Positions 35,855-44,945 of a stretch of 64,000 bases of DNA are shown one piece after another. Under the pieces are notes generated by a model. It was given only the letters and a program-made list of their open reading frames with translations. It searched no databases and had not been told where the DNA came from. Origin of the DNA: Akkermansiaceae bacterium UBA2381 (GTDB taxonomy: Bacteria; Verrucomicrobiota; Verrucomicrobiia; Verrucomicrobiales; DEV007); NCBI GenBank assembly GCA_002344215.1, contig DDSV01000028.1, positions 235,535 through 299,534 on the forward strand, in the 5' to 3' direction. How positions within the stretch are numbered: position 1 is the stretch's first letter; each line of letters starts with the position of its first letter. The position numbers and the translations under genes are program-made.

Positions 35855-38800
35855 CTATTTTGTTTCGATAGCTTTTCCCCAACCTCCTCCTCCCGGCGTC
35901 TCGATCACGAGGCGATCGCCGGGTTGTGTATCGAACGCAGTGATACCGGGGAGTTCCTCACCATTCAGGGTTTGCCTTCCCCTCGTTCCGCATTCACCGC
36001 CCTCGACCCCGTAGGGAGCCTCCACCCGATGCTGAGTCAGAAGCGAAACCTGAAGCGGCTTGAGGAATTCAATCTCGCGAATGATTCCGTCCCCGCCCCG
36101 CCATTTTCCGTCCCCTCCCGATCCCTTTCGAATCGCAAAACGATGAAGTCTCACCGGGTATCGTTGCTCAAGAATCTCCGGATCGGTGATCGCGGTATTG
36201 GTCATGTGAGTGTGCAGTCCGGAGGTTCCATCGTATCCCGGACCAGCTCCACTGCCCCCGCAGATCGTCTCGTAGTAACCGAAGCTCTCGTCGCCGAAGA
36301 GGAAATTATTCATCGTGCCCTGCGAGCACGCCTGCACCCCGAGCGCTTTGAGAAGTGTGTCGACGACGCGTTGACTCGTCTCGACATTTCCCCCAACAAC
36401 GGCGGGTGAGAGGGCCGGGTCTTGGTCAAAAACCGGATTCAGAAAAGACGAGGGCAGATCGATCTCGACCGAACGCATCATGCCCTCATTGAGCGGCACC
36501 GGACTCTGCGTCCAGAGTCGCAGCACATAGAGCACTGCACTCTGGATGATCGCCGGAGTGGCGTTCAGATTGCCCGCGTGATGATGGCACGTTCCGTCGA
36601 AGGAAACCATCAGCCTGCCTTCCTTAACCCGAATCGCAACGTGGATCGGAGTTCCATCATCGAGCGTCTCAAGGGCCTCTCCCGCATCGAAACCCGAACT
36701 CCGGAGATGTTCCTCAAGTGCCACTAGGCTGAGCTCCTTCAGAAGTGTGAATTGCTCCCTCACCTGATTTCCTCCATGCGAGGCGATGAGCGATCCCAGA
36801 ATCGCGACACCCCGTTGATTCGAGGCCAGCTGGGCATTCAGGTCGGCGAGGTTGTCGGCGAGGCGGCGGGTCGGGTAGGGGGCTTCTGTCAGGATTTTCT
36901 CCACTTCAGAAAAACACGAAGCGCCCCCTTTGATCAACCAGGTCGGGGCAATGACGACACCCTCTTCGGCAAGACAGGTGGCATCCGGCGGCATCGAGCC
37001 TGGAGTGATGCCGCCGATCTCCGCATGATGAGCCCGGTTCGCGATGTAGGCGATGGGCTCGGAAGTGTCTCCGTCAAAGACCGGAGTGATGAGGGTGACA
37101 TCCGGCAAGTGGGACCCTCCCGCGGCCGGGTGATTCGTGATGATCGTATCGCCCGGGTTCATTGTCAGGGTTTCCCTGACCATCCTCACACAGAGACCAA
37201 GCGCGCCGAGATGCACCGGAATGTGCGGCGCGCTGGTGATCAGTTCACCCGCTCCGTCGAGCAGGGCGCAGGAAAAATCAGCCCGTTCCTTCACATTCGT
37301 CGAGATCGCCGAGCGTTGCAGCATCGTGCCCATTTCACGAACGAGGTGGTCGAAGCGATGCCAGAACAGTTCACGAACCACCTGTGCCGGCCGGTTTGTC
37401 TCACTTCGGCTTTCTTCCGCCTGCCAGGTCAGAACGAGGGCTCCGTTTTCCACCACTTTTGCCGTCCATCCGTCCTTCAGATAAAGCGTGCTGAAAGGAT
37501 CCTGAATCACCCGTGGGCCCGAGATTTCATCGCCAGGAGAAAGTCCTGCCCGATCCAGAAACGCTGATTCAACAGGGTAAAGGCTCCCTCCCAACCCTGT
37601 CCCGTCAGACTCCGTAGCTTCGTGGCTTGTTGCCCTCGTGTGAGCCTCTCTCACCGTCCGTCCCGTCCCCGCAATCGCCCGATAGCTCACCACTTCGATG
37701 CCTCTGCCTTCCGGAGGATCATACCCGAAGGTTCCCCGGTAGTGTGACCGGAAGGTTTGCGCGAGTTCCGCTCCTTCGGTTACATCAAGGGTCAGAGTAG
37801 CATCCTGTCCCGTGAGCCTCAACTCGGCGAGACGCCGCGTGATCGTCCCGGAATAACCCGCCGCTTGCAGTGCCTTGATCGCTTCCGTCTCGATCCGAAC
37901 AAAGTTGTCGGAAAGATTGTCCGCATCAATGAGCCCATTGATTTGTCCTTCCGCGATTCTATCGATGCTGGCGCGCTCCAGACCGTAGGCGCTCAACAGT
38001 CCGGCCTCAGCGGGAATGAGAATGGTGCGGATCGCGAGACGCTCCGCAATTTCGCAGGCATGTAAGGGGCCGGCTCCTCCGAAAGCAAGCAGGGCGTATT
38101 CCGCGGGATCGGCCCCGTCGCGAACCGAGATGGTCCGGATGGCATCCGCCATCTGCTCGACCGCGATATCGAGCAGTCCGGCGAGAAAGGTGAGATCCAG
38201 TTCGGTTGTAGAATGCCCCGCTTGCGCCTGCAGGGAGAGGGCCGCCGCGCTCGCGGCCTGGAAGTTCGACCCGGTCAGGGGAATTCCGAAGTTCGCCGGG
38301 TCGATGCGGCCTAGAAGCAGGTTCACATCGGTAATCGTGAGCGGTCCTCCATTTCCGTAACAGGCCGGACCGGGAAAGGCTCCGGCAGACTCGGGACCAA
38401 CCTGGAGTCGATGGTTTTTCCACTGACAGATCGACCCTCCACCGGCCGCGACAGTTTCAATGAGAAGGGAAGGGGAAAGCAGTCGTGCGTCGCCGACACT
38501 CTGGGAAAAACAATACTGAAAACCGCCGTCGTATCGGGCCACATCCGTGCTCGTTCCGCCCATGTCAAAGGTGAGGAGGTGCGAATAGCCCAGTTCCTCT
38601 GCCACCGCTGCCGCACCCGAGACTCCGCCGGCGGGACCGGAAAGAAGTGAATCCTTCGGACAAAACGTCTCCAGAGATTCCAGCCCGCCCGCCGAAGTCA
38701 TCGTGAGGAGTGAACTCTCTTCGCCCAATCGGTCGCGGAGATGATCAAGGAAAGATTGCATCACCGGATGCAGAAAGGCATTCGCCACGGCCGTTTCGGC

Positions 38801-39604
38801 CCGGGGAAGGATCTTGATGAGCGGAGCCAGTTCCGAGCTGAGCGACACATGGGAAAATCCAAGCGCGAGCAGGCGGGAGCGAAGGGTCTGTTCATGGTCC
38901 GGGTTCCGGTAGCTGTGAAGAAGCGCCACCGCCGCAACGGTTGTGCCCGCCTCCAGAGCCTGCTTCACTGCCGATTCGAATTCGGCTTCCAATCGGATCG
39001 CTTCGAGAACCTCTCCCTTTGCCGGGAGCCGTTCGTCTACCTCAATCACAGTGGAAAAGAGAGGAGAGGGTCTCTCGTGTTTCAGGGCGAAGAGATCGCT
39101 CCGGCGCTGATCCCGGATGGTGAGCAAGTCGCCGAATCCCCTCGTTACAAAAAAGGCCACTGAGGCTCCTTTTCGCTCGAGCAGGGCATTCGTTCCCCGT
39201 GTTGTTGCGAGACGGAAGTCCATGGCAGGGAAAGGACGATCCAGCGGGGTGCCGGTAAGCAGACGTGCCCCGATGACGGGCGCTTCCTCGCGGGTGAAGA
39301 GATCAACCGCCTCCGAAACCGGCACGGAGCGGGAAAGGACCACCCGTTTCGTGGCGGCCTCGAAGGAAAGAATCAGCGCCGATTGTCCGCCGGACTCGAG
39401 TTTGTATCCGGTGAAAAACGAGTCAGCAATCCGCCAGCCGGGAGGAATCACCGGGATCAACTCCGTCGGCGAGATCCATTCTTTTACCGCAACCCGGAGC
39501 CGCCCCGAGGAGAGGACCTTGGCAAAGCGGGGCACAAGGTCCCCCTCAGCCATTCCCCAGCAATCGGTAAAGGTGCCGCCCGTGTCGACGCGAAGTTTGA
39601 ACAT
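35855..39604 (-). CDS. Fused 5-oxoprolinase/hydantoinase (HyuA-HyuB)
   Basis: A 1249-residue ATP-dependent cyclic-amide hydrolase of the OplAH type. The N-terminal HyuA part opens with FKLRVDTGGTFTDCWG, the ATP-binding motif, with FDMGGTSTDVARYDGG and AFGGAGPLHACEIAERL later. The HyuB part begins about residue 715 (LFWHRFDHLVREMGTMLQRSAISTNVKERADFSCALLD) and contains GDTIITNHPAAGGSHLPDVT and GGSGAGPGYDG. Family members hydrolyse 5-oxoproline or hydantoins. Fusion of the two subunits is common in 5-oxoprolinases. It is the last chromosomal gene before the tRNA. Confidence 0.93.
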   Translation of the reverse strand: MFKLRVDTGGTFTDCWGMAEGDLVPRFAKVLSSGRLRVAVKEWISPTELIPVIPPGWRIADSFFTGYKLESGGQSALILSFEAATKRVVLSRSVPVSEAVDLFTREEAPVIGARLLTGTPLDRPFPAMDFRLATTRGTNALLERKGASVAFFVTRGFGDLLTIRDQRRSDLFALKHERPSPLFSTVIEVDERLPAKGEVLEAIRLEAEFESAVKQALEAGTTVAAVALLHSYRNPDHEQTLRSRLLALGFSHVSLSSELAPLIKILPRAETAVANAFLHPVMQSFLDHLRDRLGEESSLLTMTSAGGLESLETFCPKDSLLSGPAGGVSGAAAVAEELGYSHLLTFDMGGTSTDVARYDGGFQYCFSQSVGDARLLSPSLLIETVAAGGGSICQWKNHRLQVGPESAGAFPGPACYGNGGPLTITDVNLLLGRIDPANFGIPLTGSNFQAASAAALSLQAQAGHSTTELDLTFLAGLLDIAVEQMADAIRTISVRDGADPAEYALLAFGGAGPLHACEIAERLAIRTILIPAEAGLLSAYGLERASIDRIAEGQINGLIDADNLSDNFVRIETEAIKALQAAGYSGTITRRLAELRLTGQDATLTLDVTEGAELAQTFRSHYRGTFGYDPPEGRGIEVVSYRAIAGTGRTVREAHTRATSHEATESDGTGLGGSLYPVESAFLDRAGLSPGDEISGPRVIQDPFSTLYLKDGWTAKVVENGALVLTWQAEESRSETNRPAQVVRELFWHRFDHLVREMGTMLQRSAISTNVKERADFSCALLDGAGELITSAPHIPVHLGALGLCVRMVRETLTMNPGDTIITNHPAAGGSHLPDVTLITPVFDGDTSEPIAYIANRAHHAEIGGITPGSMPPDATCLAEEGVVIAPTWLIKGGASCFSEVEKILTEAPYPTRRLADNLADLNAQLASNQRGVAILGSLIASHGGNQVREQFTLLKELSLVALEEHLRSSGFDAGEALETLDDGTPIHVAIRVKEGRLMVSFDGTCHHHAGNLNATPAIIQSAVLYVLRLWTQSPVPLNEGMMRSVEIDLPSSFLNPVFDQDPALSPAVVGGNVETSQRVVDTLLKALGVQACSQGTMNNFLFGDESFGYYETICGGSGAGPGYDGTSGLHTHMTNTAITDPEILEQRYPVRLHRFAIRKGSGGDGKWRGGDGIIREIEFLKPLQVSLLTQHRVEAPYGVEGGECGTRGRQTLNGEELPGITAFDTQPGDRLVIETPGGGGWGKAIETK

Positions 39605-39819
39605 ATCGGGCTATGTTGAACGGACATCGGGAGGGGTTCAACGGCCAACTTCAGCCTTTGGCAGATAGAAGGGGGTGGTTCACGCGATTCGCCATCATTC
39701 CCGGAAAAAGCAATATTCCGCTATTTTCCCCTTGAAATACCCGAGCTGAGCGCGCAAATTCGGCACCCGCCTGCTAGGTCGCCTCACGGCTTCTCTGCGA
39801 GCGGCAGTGTTCTTTCAAT

Positions 39820-39891
39820 TCCTCTGTAGCTCAGCGGTAGAGCGGGTGGCTGTTAACCACTAGGTCGTTGGTTCGATCCCAACCGGAGGAG
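39820..39891 (+). tRNA. tRNA-Asn(GUU)
   Basis: A cloverleaf can be drawn: acceptor TCCTCTG pairing with CGGAGGA plus a G discriminator, D arm GCTC/GAGC with loop AGCGGTA, anticodon arm GGTGG/CCACT (last pair weak) with loop CTGTTAA (anticodon GTT at 39852-39854), and T arm GTTGG/CCAAC with loop TTCGATC. CCA is not encoded. It lies just upstream of an integrase and is the probable attachment site of the element that follows. Confidence 0.95.
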
Positions 39892-40065
39892 CTTTTTCTT
39901 AACTGGTTTATCCACAGTGAGTTACGCGGGATAAAATGGGCCAAAATGGCCAAGTGTGCATGAAACTGTGCATGACTTGAGTCGCTCCGGCACCGCTCCC
40001 GCACTCCTTGGACGCGCTCGTTTGGGCTCTCCCACCGGTTGGTTTTAGGCTGATTTCCACAGCCA

Positions 40066-41052
40066 ATGAAACCCAGATTCCGAGTCTTCAAACGGGGAAA
40101 CAAATTCTACAAGCGTGACACGCTGACTAACGAGCGCACCAGCCTGGGCACGTCCTGTAGGAAGGCGGCGCAGAAGCTGGTCGATGCGGAGAACCAGTCG
40201 CATGAATCGCCGGCGCTGAGTTACGAACTCGCCAAGGCCTACTTGACCTCTAGCGACCCACTCGCGAAGAAGCGCACTTGGCGCGACGTCATGGAGGAAT
40301 ACTCGAGGAAGGGAGCGCCGCAGACACAGGACAGGAAGCGGCGTGTCTTTGCGATGCGCGAGTTCGACCTCATCCGCGACAAGCTGGTCATCAACACGCT
40401 GGCGGAGGACTTCTTCGCGGTGCTTCGGTCGGAGAAGGTTTCGGTGAACACTTACCTCGTCCAGTTGCAGAATCTCGCCGTCGATGTGGGATGGCTGCCG
40501 CGACCGGTCATCCCGCGCCGCTCCTTTCCAGCGCCGAAGAAGAAAAGGCAGATGCGTGCCATCACCCGGGAGGAACACGAGCGTGTCATCGCCGCTGAGA
40601 AGGACGTGGAGCGCCGCCTGTATTACTCGCTGCTCTGGGAGATTGGCGCCTCGCAGTCGGATGCGGCCAAACTTCGCACCGATCAATTTGACCTCACCAA
40701 GGGCCTCCTGATGTTCGAGCGGTCCAAGACGGGGCAGCTGTGCCGCATGCAACTATCCGATGCGCTCCGAGGGATCCTCGCGCAGCTGCCGACGGAGGGG
40801 CTGCTCTTCCCCGGGATCCAGAATGGCGGGCACAACTTCCGTGCTTCGGAGTTCCGCCGCCGGCTCCGGCTCCTCAAGATCAAGGGGCTTTCGCTGCACA
40901 GCTATCGTTATGCCTGGGCCGAGCGCGCTGCCGAGGCGGGGATCCCGGAGCGTTTGGCCATGGCGGCGCTGGGGCACGGGAGCAAGGCCGTTCACCGGGC
41001 CTATGCGCGCGCTTCGCAGGCGGTGTGCCCGGCGATTCCTTCACCTGTGTAG
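40066..41052 (+). CDS. Tyrosine recombinase/integrase of the mobile element
   Basis: A 328-residue phage-type integrase. The catalytic region has Lys221 (RSKTGQ), HSYR at 278-281, LGH at 302-304 and the nucleophile Tyr313 (HRAYAR). The position where the first catalytic Arg is usual (TGxRxxE) reads IGASQSDAAKL, so that Arg is absent or displaced, as happens in some distant subfamilies. An N-terminal SAM-like core-binding domain lies about 65-150. Its place 175 bp past tRNA-Asn suggests it inserted there. Confidence 0.88.
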   Translation: MKPRFRVFKRGNKFYKRDTLTNERTSLGTSCRKAAQKLVDAENQSHESPALSYELAKAYLTSSDPLAKKRTWRDVMEEYSRKGAPQTQDRKRRVFAMREFDLIRDKLVINTLAEDFFAVLRSEKVSVNTYLVQLQNLAVDVGWLPRPVIPRRSFPAPKKKRQMRAITREEHERVIAAEKDVERRLYYSLLWEIGASQSDAAKLRTDQFDLTKGLLMFERSKTGQLCRMQLSDALRGILAQLPTEGLLFPGIQNGGHNFRASEFRRRLRLLKIKGLSLHSYRYAWAERAAEAGIPERLAMAALGHGSKAVHRAYARASQAVCPAIPSPV

Positions 41053-41064
41053 TGCAGTGAGGAC

Positions 41065-41583
41065 TTAGGGAAGAGCTAGGAATCCGTCGCTGGACATATC
41101 CTTCTCAAGGCGCGAGAGGGCGAACTCGACTTCGAACAATTCGCCATCGACCTCGATGATGGAGCGACGGCTCAGCGTCCGACCGTTCTTCACAATCTCG
41201 AAACCTTCCTGTTCGACGAGGGTGTATGCCTTCTTTTCGATGCGGCCACCGCGCATGATGCGGATTCCATCGAAGATGTCGCGATCAAAAGCTCTTAGGG
41301 TTGTTCGAGTCGCCCCCCACTTGTGTTCCTCTGCCGTTTGCAGTTTCTGCTCTTCGTATTGCGCGATCAGTTGATCGAAACCGTCGAGCAGGATTCCGAG
41401 TTCTTTGTCCTCTTCGGCAAACGCGGCAGCAAGCTTTTCCGCAGCAGGCCTGGTGAGGGGACGGTTTCTTGTTTCCATCGCCGAAAGGTAGGCGACGGAC
41501 AGATCCGCCCGTTGCGCCAAATCGGACAGCGTCCAACCGCGGGCCTTTCGGAGACGTCGAATCGTAAATCCCGGGGGTTCCAT
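41065..41583 (-). CDS. XRE-family regulator with C-terminal extension
   Basis: A 172-residue protein. The N-terminal helix-turn-helix is clear: FTIRRLRKARGWTLSDLAQRADLSVAYLSAMETRNRPLTRPAAEKLAAAF. The C-terminal part (about 90-172, with RIMRGGRIEKKAYTLVEQEGFEIVKNGR and RSIIEVDGELFEVEF) is unassigned. It is probably the element's control gene. It is convergent with the integrase and 3 bp downstream of the gene at 41587. Confidence 0.85.
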   Translation of the reverse strand: MEPPGFTIRRLRKARGWTLSDLAQRADLSVAYLSAMETRNRPLTRPAAEKLAAAFAEEDKELGILLDGFDQLIAQYEEQKLQTAEEHKWGATRTTLRAFDRDIFDGIRIMRGGRIEKKAYTLVEQEGFEIVKNGRTLSRRSIIEVDGELFEVEFALSRLEKDMSSDGFLALP

Positions 41584-41586
41584 CGA

Positions 41587-41859
41587 TTAGTCGGTGCTGG
41601 GGGTTTTCTTGCTCTTCCAGAAGTCGTAAATCGTTGTGGTAACACGCGCGCACCACTTGGGATCGGATACTTTCTCTTCGAGATCACAGGCCGCGAACCA
41701 TTTTACCGAATTCGCAACTGGGGTTCCTAGCGGTTTCAGCAGTCCCGCGCGAATGAGGGCGGGAATGTCATGGGGGTTGCATCCTATCAGGGCGGCAGCC
41801 TGCTCGGCGTTCAGCCGGGAGGGTAGGCGACGGCAGTTCAGGATTTCGATGGGTTTCAT
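41587..41859 (-). CDS. Small helix-turn-helix/excisionase-like protein
   Basis: A 90-residue protein with a MerR/excisionase-like segment: LNAEQAAALIGCNPHDIPALIRAGLLKPLG, then a possible wing (ANSVKWFAACDLEEKVSD). Beside an integrase, such small proteins often act as recombination directionality factors. That role is inferred from position. Cotranscribed with the XRE gene downstream. Confidence 0.65.
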   Translation of the reverse strand: MKPIEILNCRRLPSRLNAEQAAALIGCNPHDIPALIRAGLLKPLGTPVANSVKWFAACDLEEKVSDPKWCARVTTTIYDFWKSKKTPSTD

Positions 41860-42006
41860 TTGAGTGGATTAAATGGATGATTCTTCAAGTTACACAAAAA
41901 GCAATTGTAAAAGTGAAGAAAATGCACGATCACCTCATGGATCTTTGAAGTGTGCCAGAAAACCGCCCTCCTGAAATTCACCTAACTTAATGACAGTAAG
42001 ATTATT

Positions 42007-43827
42007 ATGGCGACGGATAGGAAGTTTCTAATGGATGTCGGGTTTATCCGACCTGCTATCAAAGACGATTCGCATCTCAGAATTCCGAAAGACTTTTACA
42101 CCACCATCGGAGATCTTGACGCCTTCACTGTTTACGGGGTTTTGAAGAGCGCCGGGCCGAGGCACCAATGGACGGCTAACCGGGTGAAGGTCGAAATTGA
42201 TAAGCGATTCCGCGGTGAGGGTGGGCGCGGGTTAGGGCGAGCCCGGGTCGAGAAGGCCCTCGCACTTTTGAATCGAGAAGGCTGGATCCGCTACGTTGAT
42301 TTCGTGGAACCGAACGGTCAGCATAAAGGGTCGGCCATCGAAGTTCAGTACCTGCGTTTGCGCGAGGACCTGCGCGGCAGGAACCGGAAAATTTGCTTCC
42401 GATCTGATGGTCAGTTCACGATGTACGAAAACGACGGATCCGTGGTCCCGCCAAACGATTATTCGCCTAAGTCTTCGATCTCAAAATCGGACGATTCAAT
42501 GGGATCGTCTAAATCGACTAAAGGTACGGCCAGCCGGAATGAACGCTCTCAGCCGCACCACCGGAATCCGGAGGAGCGGTCGCCGGGGGAACGGGATTCG
42601 GGGGCGCAATATAAGGGAGATAAAATAGAAGAATCCCCTAGACCCCTTTCCGGGAAAGGGGTTTCCAATTCTCTTTTTGATCAAGAAGATCTTCCCGGGG
42701 AAAAAGATTTACACTTTACGGATGTGCCTCTTCCGACTGATTCAGTTCTCCCTCCACCCGGAGAACCCATTCCCAATTCCGAGGTCATAAACTCTGACCC
42801 CGGGACAACGAAGGATTCCGACCAGTCTGCTCAGGTTTGTTCCGTGGGTGAATCCCCGTCCGCGCTGTTCGACGTTGCGAAGTTGTGGCGGATGGCCGAT
42901 GCGATCAAGCATGATCCTGATCGACGTTACCAATACGAAGTCTTCCTGTTTGAGCAAGTTATCCCGGTCCTTAAGCCTCCACCGGTGCAAGAAAGGTGGA
43001 CAAAGCCGGAAGCCCTCGAGTGGTGTCAAAAGTCCGTGTTGGGCCAGTTGTTTCTGTCGCTGAGCAACGATTCCGAGTGGACTCCAGAATTGGCGCGGCG
43101 ACTCGTCAAGAATAGCGGCACGTTTAGTGTTGGCGCCGTGCGGAAGATACTGTTGGCCGGTCCAAATCCGGGGAAATGGGGCACACTCAAGGAGCTTTTG
43201 AACACCAGAAACTCCGCAGCCTATGACCATGATGAGAGAACCGCTAATCATTGGAAAGCACTTTGTGAATGGGCCGACGGCAAGTCTCAGTCGGTGAGAT
43301 CGGAGCTTCATTCGACAATCAAAAAGTTTTCGGGGCACGAGGACGACGAATCACTCATTCCTTCTGTCATCAAGTGTCGGCAAAGACTTTTGAACAATGA
43401 CCTCTGCTACGAATATGGCGAACTTCTGCCTCTTGCTGTTCGTTCGTTCAGGGACGCCTGTCGTTCGACCGATCTATCGAGCCACCTGCAAAATCCGGAC
43501 TTCATCGCCAGTCGGGATGAGCAACGGATGGCATTCGTACATGCCTTTGCCTTGGATCTTCCATTTCTGACCGTGGCAATGTCGATCCCGAACTGGGCCC
43601 GGGTAATCTGGGGCATCGATCCCACCGTATTGCCACTTCTCCGATGCGACAGGGCAACAAAGTTGAAACGTCGTGCTGAGATTCATGGGATCGCATGTGA
43701 TATCGATTCTGGAATAAATTCCACGATTGAACGTTGTAAACGGGCCATTTCCAAACTGCCCATTGATGGGGAGGCGGTATATCTTTCTCAGGTCGAGGAA
43801 TGGATAAAGCAGAACTACCCCGCATGA
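42007..43827 (+). CDS. Winged-helix, replication-initiator-like protein
   Basis: A 606-residue soluble protein of unknown family. The N-terminal 120 residues (DFYTTIGDLDAFTVYGVLKSAGPRHQWTANRVK, then ARVEKALALLNREGWIRYVDF) read like a winged helix as in plasmid/phage replication initiators and DnaD-like helper proteins. A long low-complexity Ser/Pro/Glu linker (about 145-285) follows, and then a helical domain (RMADAIKHDPDRRYQYEVFLFEQVI) to the end. It directly precedes repeat copy 1. I infer a replication or maintenance role from position and domain order only. Confidence 0.55.
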   Translation: MATDRKFLMDVGFIRPAIKDDSHLRIPKDFYTTIGDLDAFTVYGVLKSAGPRHQWTANRVKVEIDKRFRGEGGRGLGRARVEKALALLNREGWIRYVDFVEPNGQHKGSAIEVQYLRLREDLRGRNRKICFRSDGQFTMYENDGSVVPPNDYSPKSSISKSDDSMGSSKSTKGTASRNERSQPHHRNPEERSPGERDSGAQYKGDKIEESPRPLSGKGVSNSLFDQEDLPGEKDLHFTDVPLPTDSVLPPPGEPIPNSEVINSDPGTTKDSDQSAQVCSVGESPSALFDVAKLWRMADAIKHDPDRRYQYEVFLFEQVIPVLKPPPVQERWTKPEALEWCQKSVLGQLFLSLSNDSEWTPELARRLVKNSGTFSVGAVRKILLAGPNPGKWGTLKELLNTRNSAAYDHDERTANHWKALCEWADGKSQSVRSELHSTIKKFSGHEDDESLIPSVIKCRQRLLNNDLCYEYGELLPLAVRSFRDACRSTDLSSHLQNPDFIASRDEQRMAFVHAFALDLPFLTVAMSIPNWARVIWGIDPTVLPLLRCDRATKLKRRAEIHGIACDIDSGINSTIERCKRAISKLPIDGEAVYLSQVEEWIKQNYPA

Positions 43828-44017
43828 CCCTGTTCTATCCCTCACTCACCCCTGTTTGCGACTACCGGCATCCCCATCCACATCGTTTCAGTGTCGCCCA
43901 CCACGTTCTTTGACAACCTCCATCGCATGACCGTCGCCCTTTCGTGTGCGTGTATCGCGCAGTGCCCGGGCAGTGTTATTAAGGGAAACGTTTGTACACA
44001 ACGTGCGCACAGGGCGT

Positions 44018-44303
44018 TCATAAGGAAAAACGCGTGTAACTAAGCTCAATTTCAGGCGTTCTTAAGTACAAAGTACTGTTTGGGATGTTCTTAAGGGCGA
44101 AACAGCGTGTCCTTAAGCTTATTTATAATGACAGTCATATTTATTAGATTGTGTACCCCCGGTTTGACACAGATTTCGGGTGTTTTCGGGATGTGATTAA
44201 GTTGATAATGAACGACTTACATAAGAAAGAGTCATGCCCTTGGCCCATCATGAAAAAAACGGCCAAACTTTTTCACCTTGATGTGCCGCCTCAGTCGGCC
44301 GCG
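44018..44303 (+). repeat. Dispersed island repeat, copy 1
   Basis: First of three same-orientation copies (others at 52483 and 59040). Shared pieces in order are CTTAAGTACAAAGT at 44061, AAACAGCGTG at 44100, ATGACAGTCAT at 44128-44138, the invariant ATTTATTAGATTGTGTACCC ending at 44158, GATTAAGTTGATAATG near 44195-44210, and a stem with TGAAAAA and TTTTTCA at 44250-44274. A region similar in sequence to copy 2 continues to GCCTCAGTCGGCC. It fills much of the 670-bp gap 43828-44498, which has no other recognisable gene. Confidence 0.85.
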
Positions 44304-44324
44304 CCAGGGTCGCGGTTAGATTGA
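44208..44324 (+). CDS. Possible short ORF inside repeat copy 1
   Basis: A 38-codon frame (MNDLHKKESCPWPIMKKTAK, then LFHLDVPPQS) whose start and MKKxAKLFHV-like centre are shared with the 68-codon frame in copy 3. In copy 2 the same reading frame is broken after seven codons. No SD is obvious. It may be a real micro-protein, the remains of one, or merely a by-product of DNA conservation. Confidence 0.3.
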   Translation: MNDLHKKESCPWPIMKKTAKLFHLDVPPQSAAPGSRLD

Positions 44325-44498
44325 GGTGCCACTGAAAAAAGGGCTTTCACGATGACGCCCCGCCTTTTAAGATTCAGCGCGTTTCCGGCGAGCGGAGTTC
44401 CGACCGGGCAGGTGTCGTTTGATTACAAATGGAGCTGTCGGATATAACTATTATGGGCAGTGGCCGTGTGAAGGAGGCCAAGAGCGGCGATTCAATCT

Positions 44499-44867
44499 AT
44501 GGCAAACCAAATTACTGAACTATCCGGCATCAAGGCTGTGATCGAGTTCGAAACGAAGCAGGGACGTACGAAATGTGAGCGCGTCAGCAAGTGTGGTTAT
44601 GATCTCGTGACTTCGACGATCGACGGCGCCGACGAGCGTCACATTGAAGTTAAGGCCACATCCAAGGACCGATTCACTTTTCGTTGGCTTGAAGAACTCG
44701 AACAACAAGCTGCGTGGCAAGATGAACGATTCTATTTATACCTTGTGACCGGAGCTGGAACTAAGAAGGCTCGCGTGTTAATCTATGATCGGACCATGCT
44801 TAGCGAACGCTTTTCGAAAGTGATTACTCACTATCAATATGTGTTTCCGAGATCGGATTTTCAATGA
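44499..44867 (+). CDS. DUF3883/NO VEIN C-terminal-like protein
   Basis: A 122-residue protein. ELSGIKAVIEFETKQGRTKC then KCGYDLVTSTIDGADERHIEVKATS has the GYDLxS...xxIEVKxT pattern of DUF3883, a PD-(D/E)XK-related fold (E-x-K: IEVKAT) found in restriction and defence proteins. The C-terminal part contains YLVTGAGTKKARVLIYD. Only this domain is present; a partner would have to supply other activities. It is the first of four plus-strand genes ending at 47049. Confidence 0.72.
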   Translation: MANQITELSGIKAVIEFETKQGRTKCERVSKCGYDLVTSTIDGADERHIEVKATSKDRFTFRWLEELEQQAAWQDERFYLYLVTGAGTKKARVLIYDRTMLSERFSKVITHYQYVFPRSDFQ

Positions 44868-44945
44868 GGAATACGGCCCTACGCCGCCACCGCAAAGCCC
44901 GTCATTGCTAAGAAATTGGACGAATGAACTGAAACCAAAAGAAAG

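Noticed and set aside
39831..40103. A minus-strand frame across the tRNA-Asn (ending in GWDRTNDLVVNSHPLYR)
   Set aside because: This is the well-known artefact of translating a tRNA gene backwards; the tRNA cloverleaf is complete.
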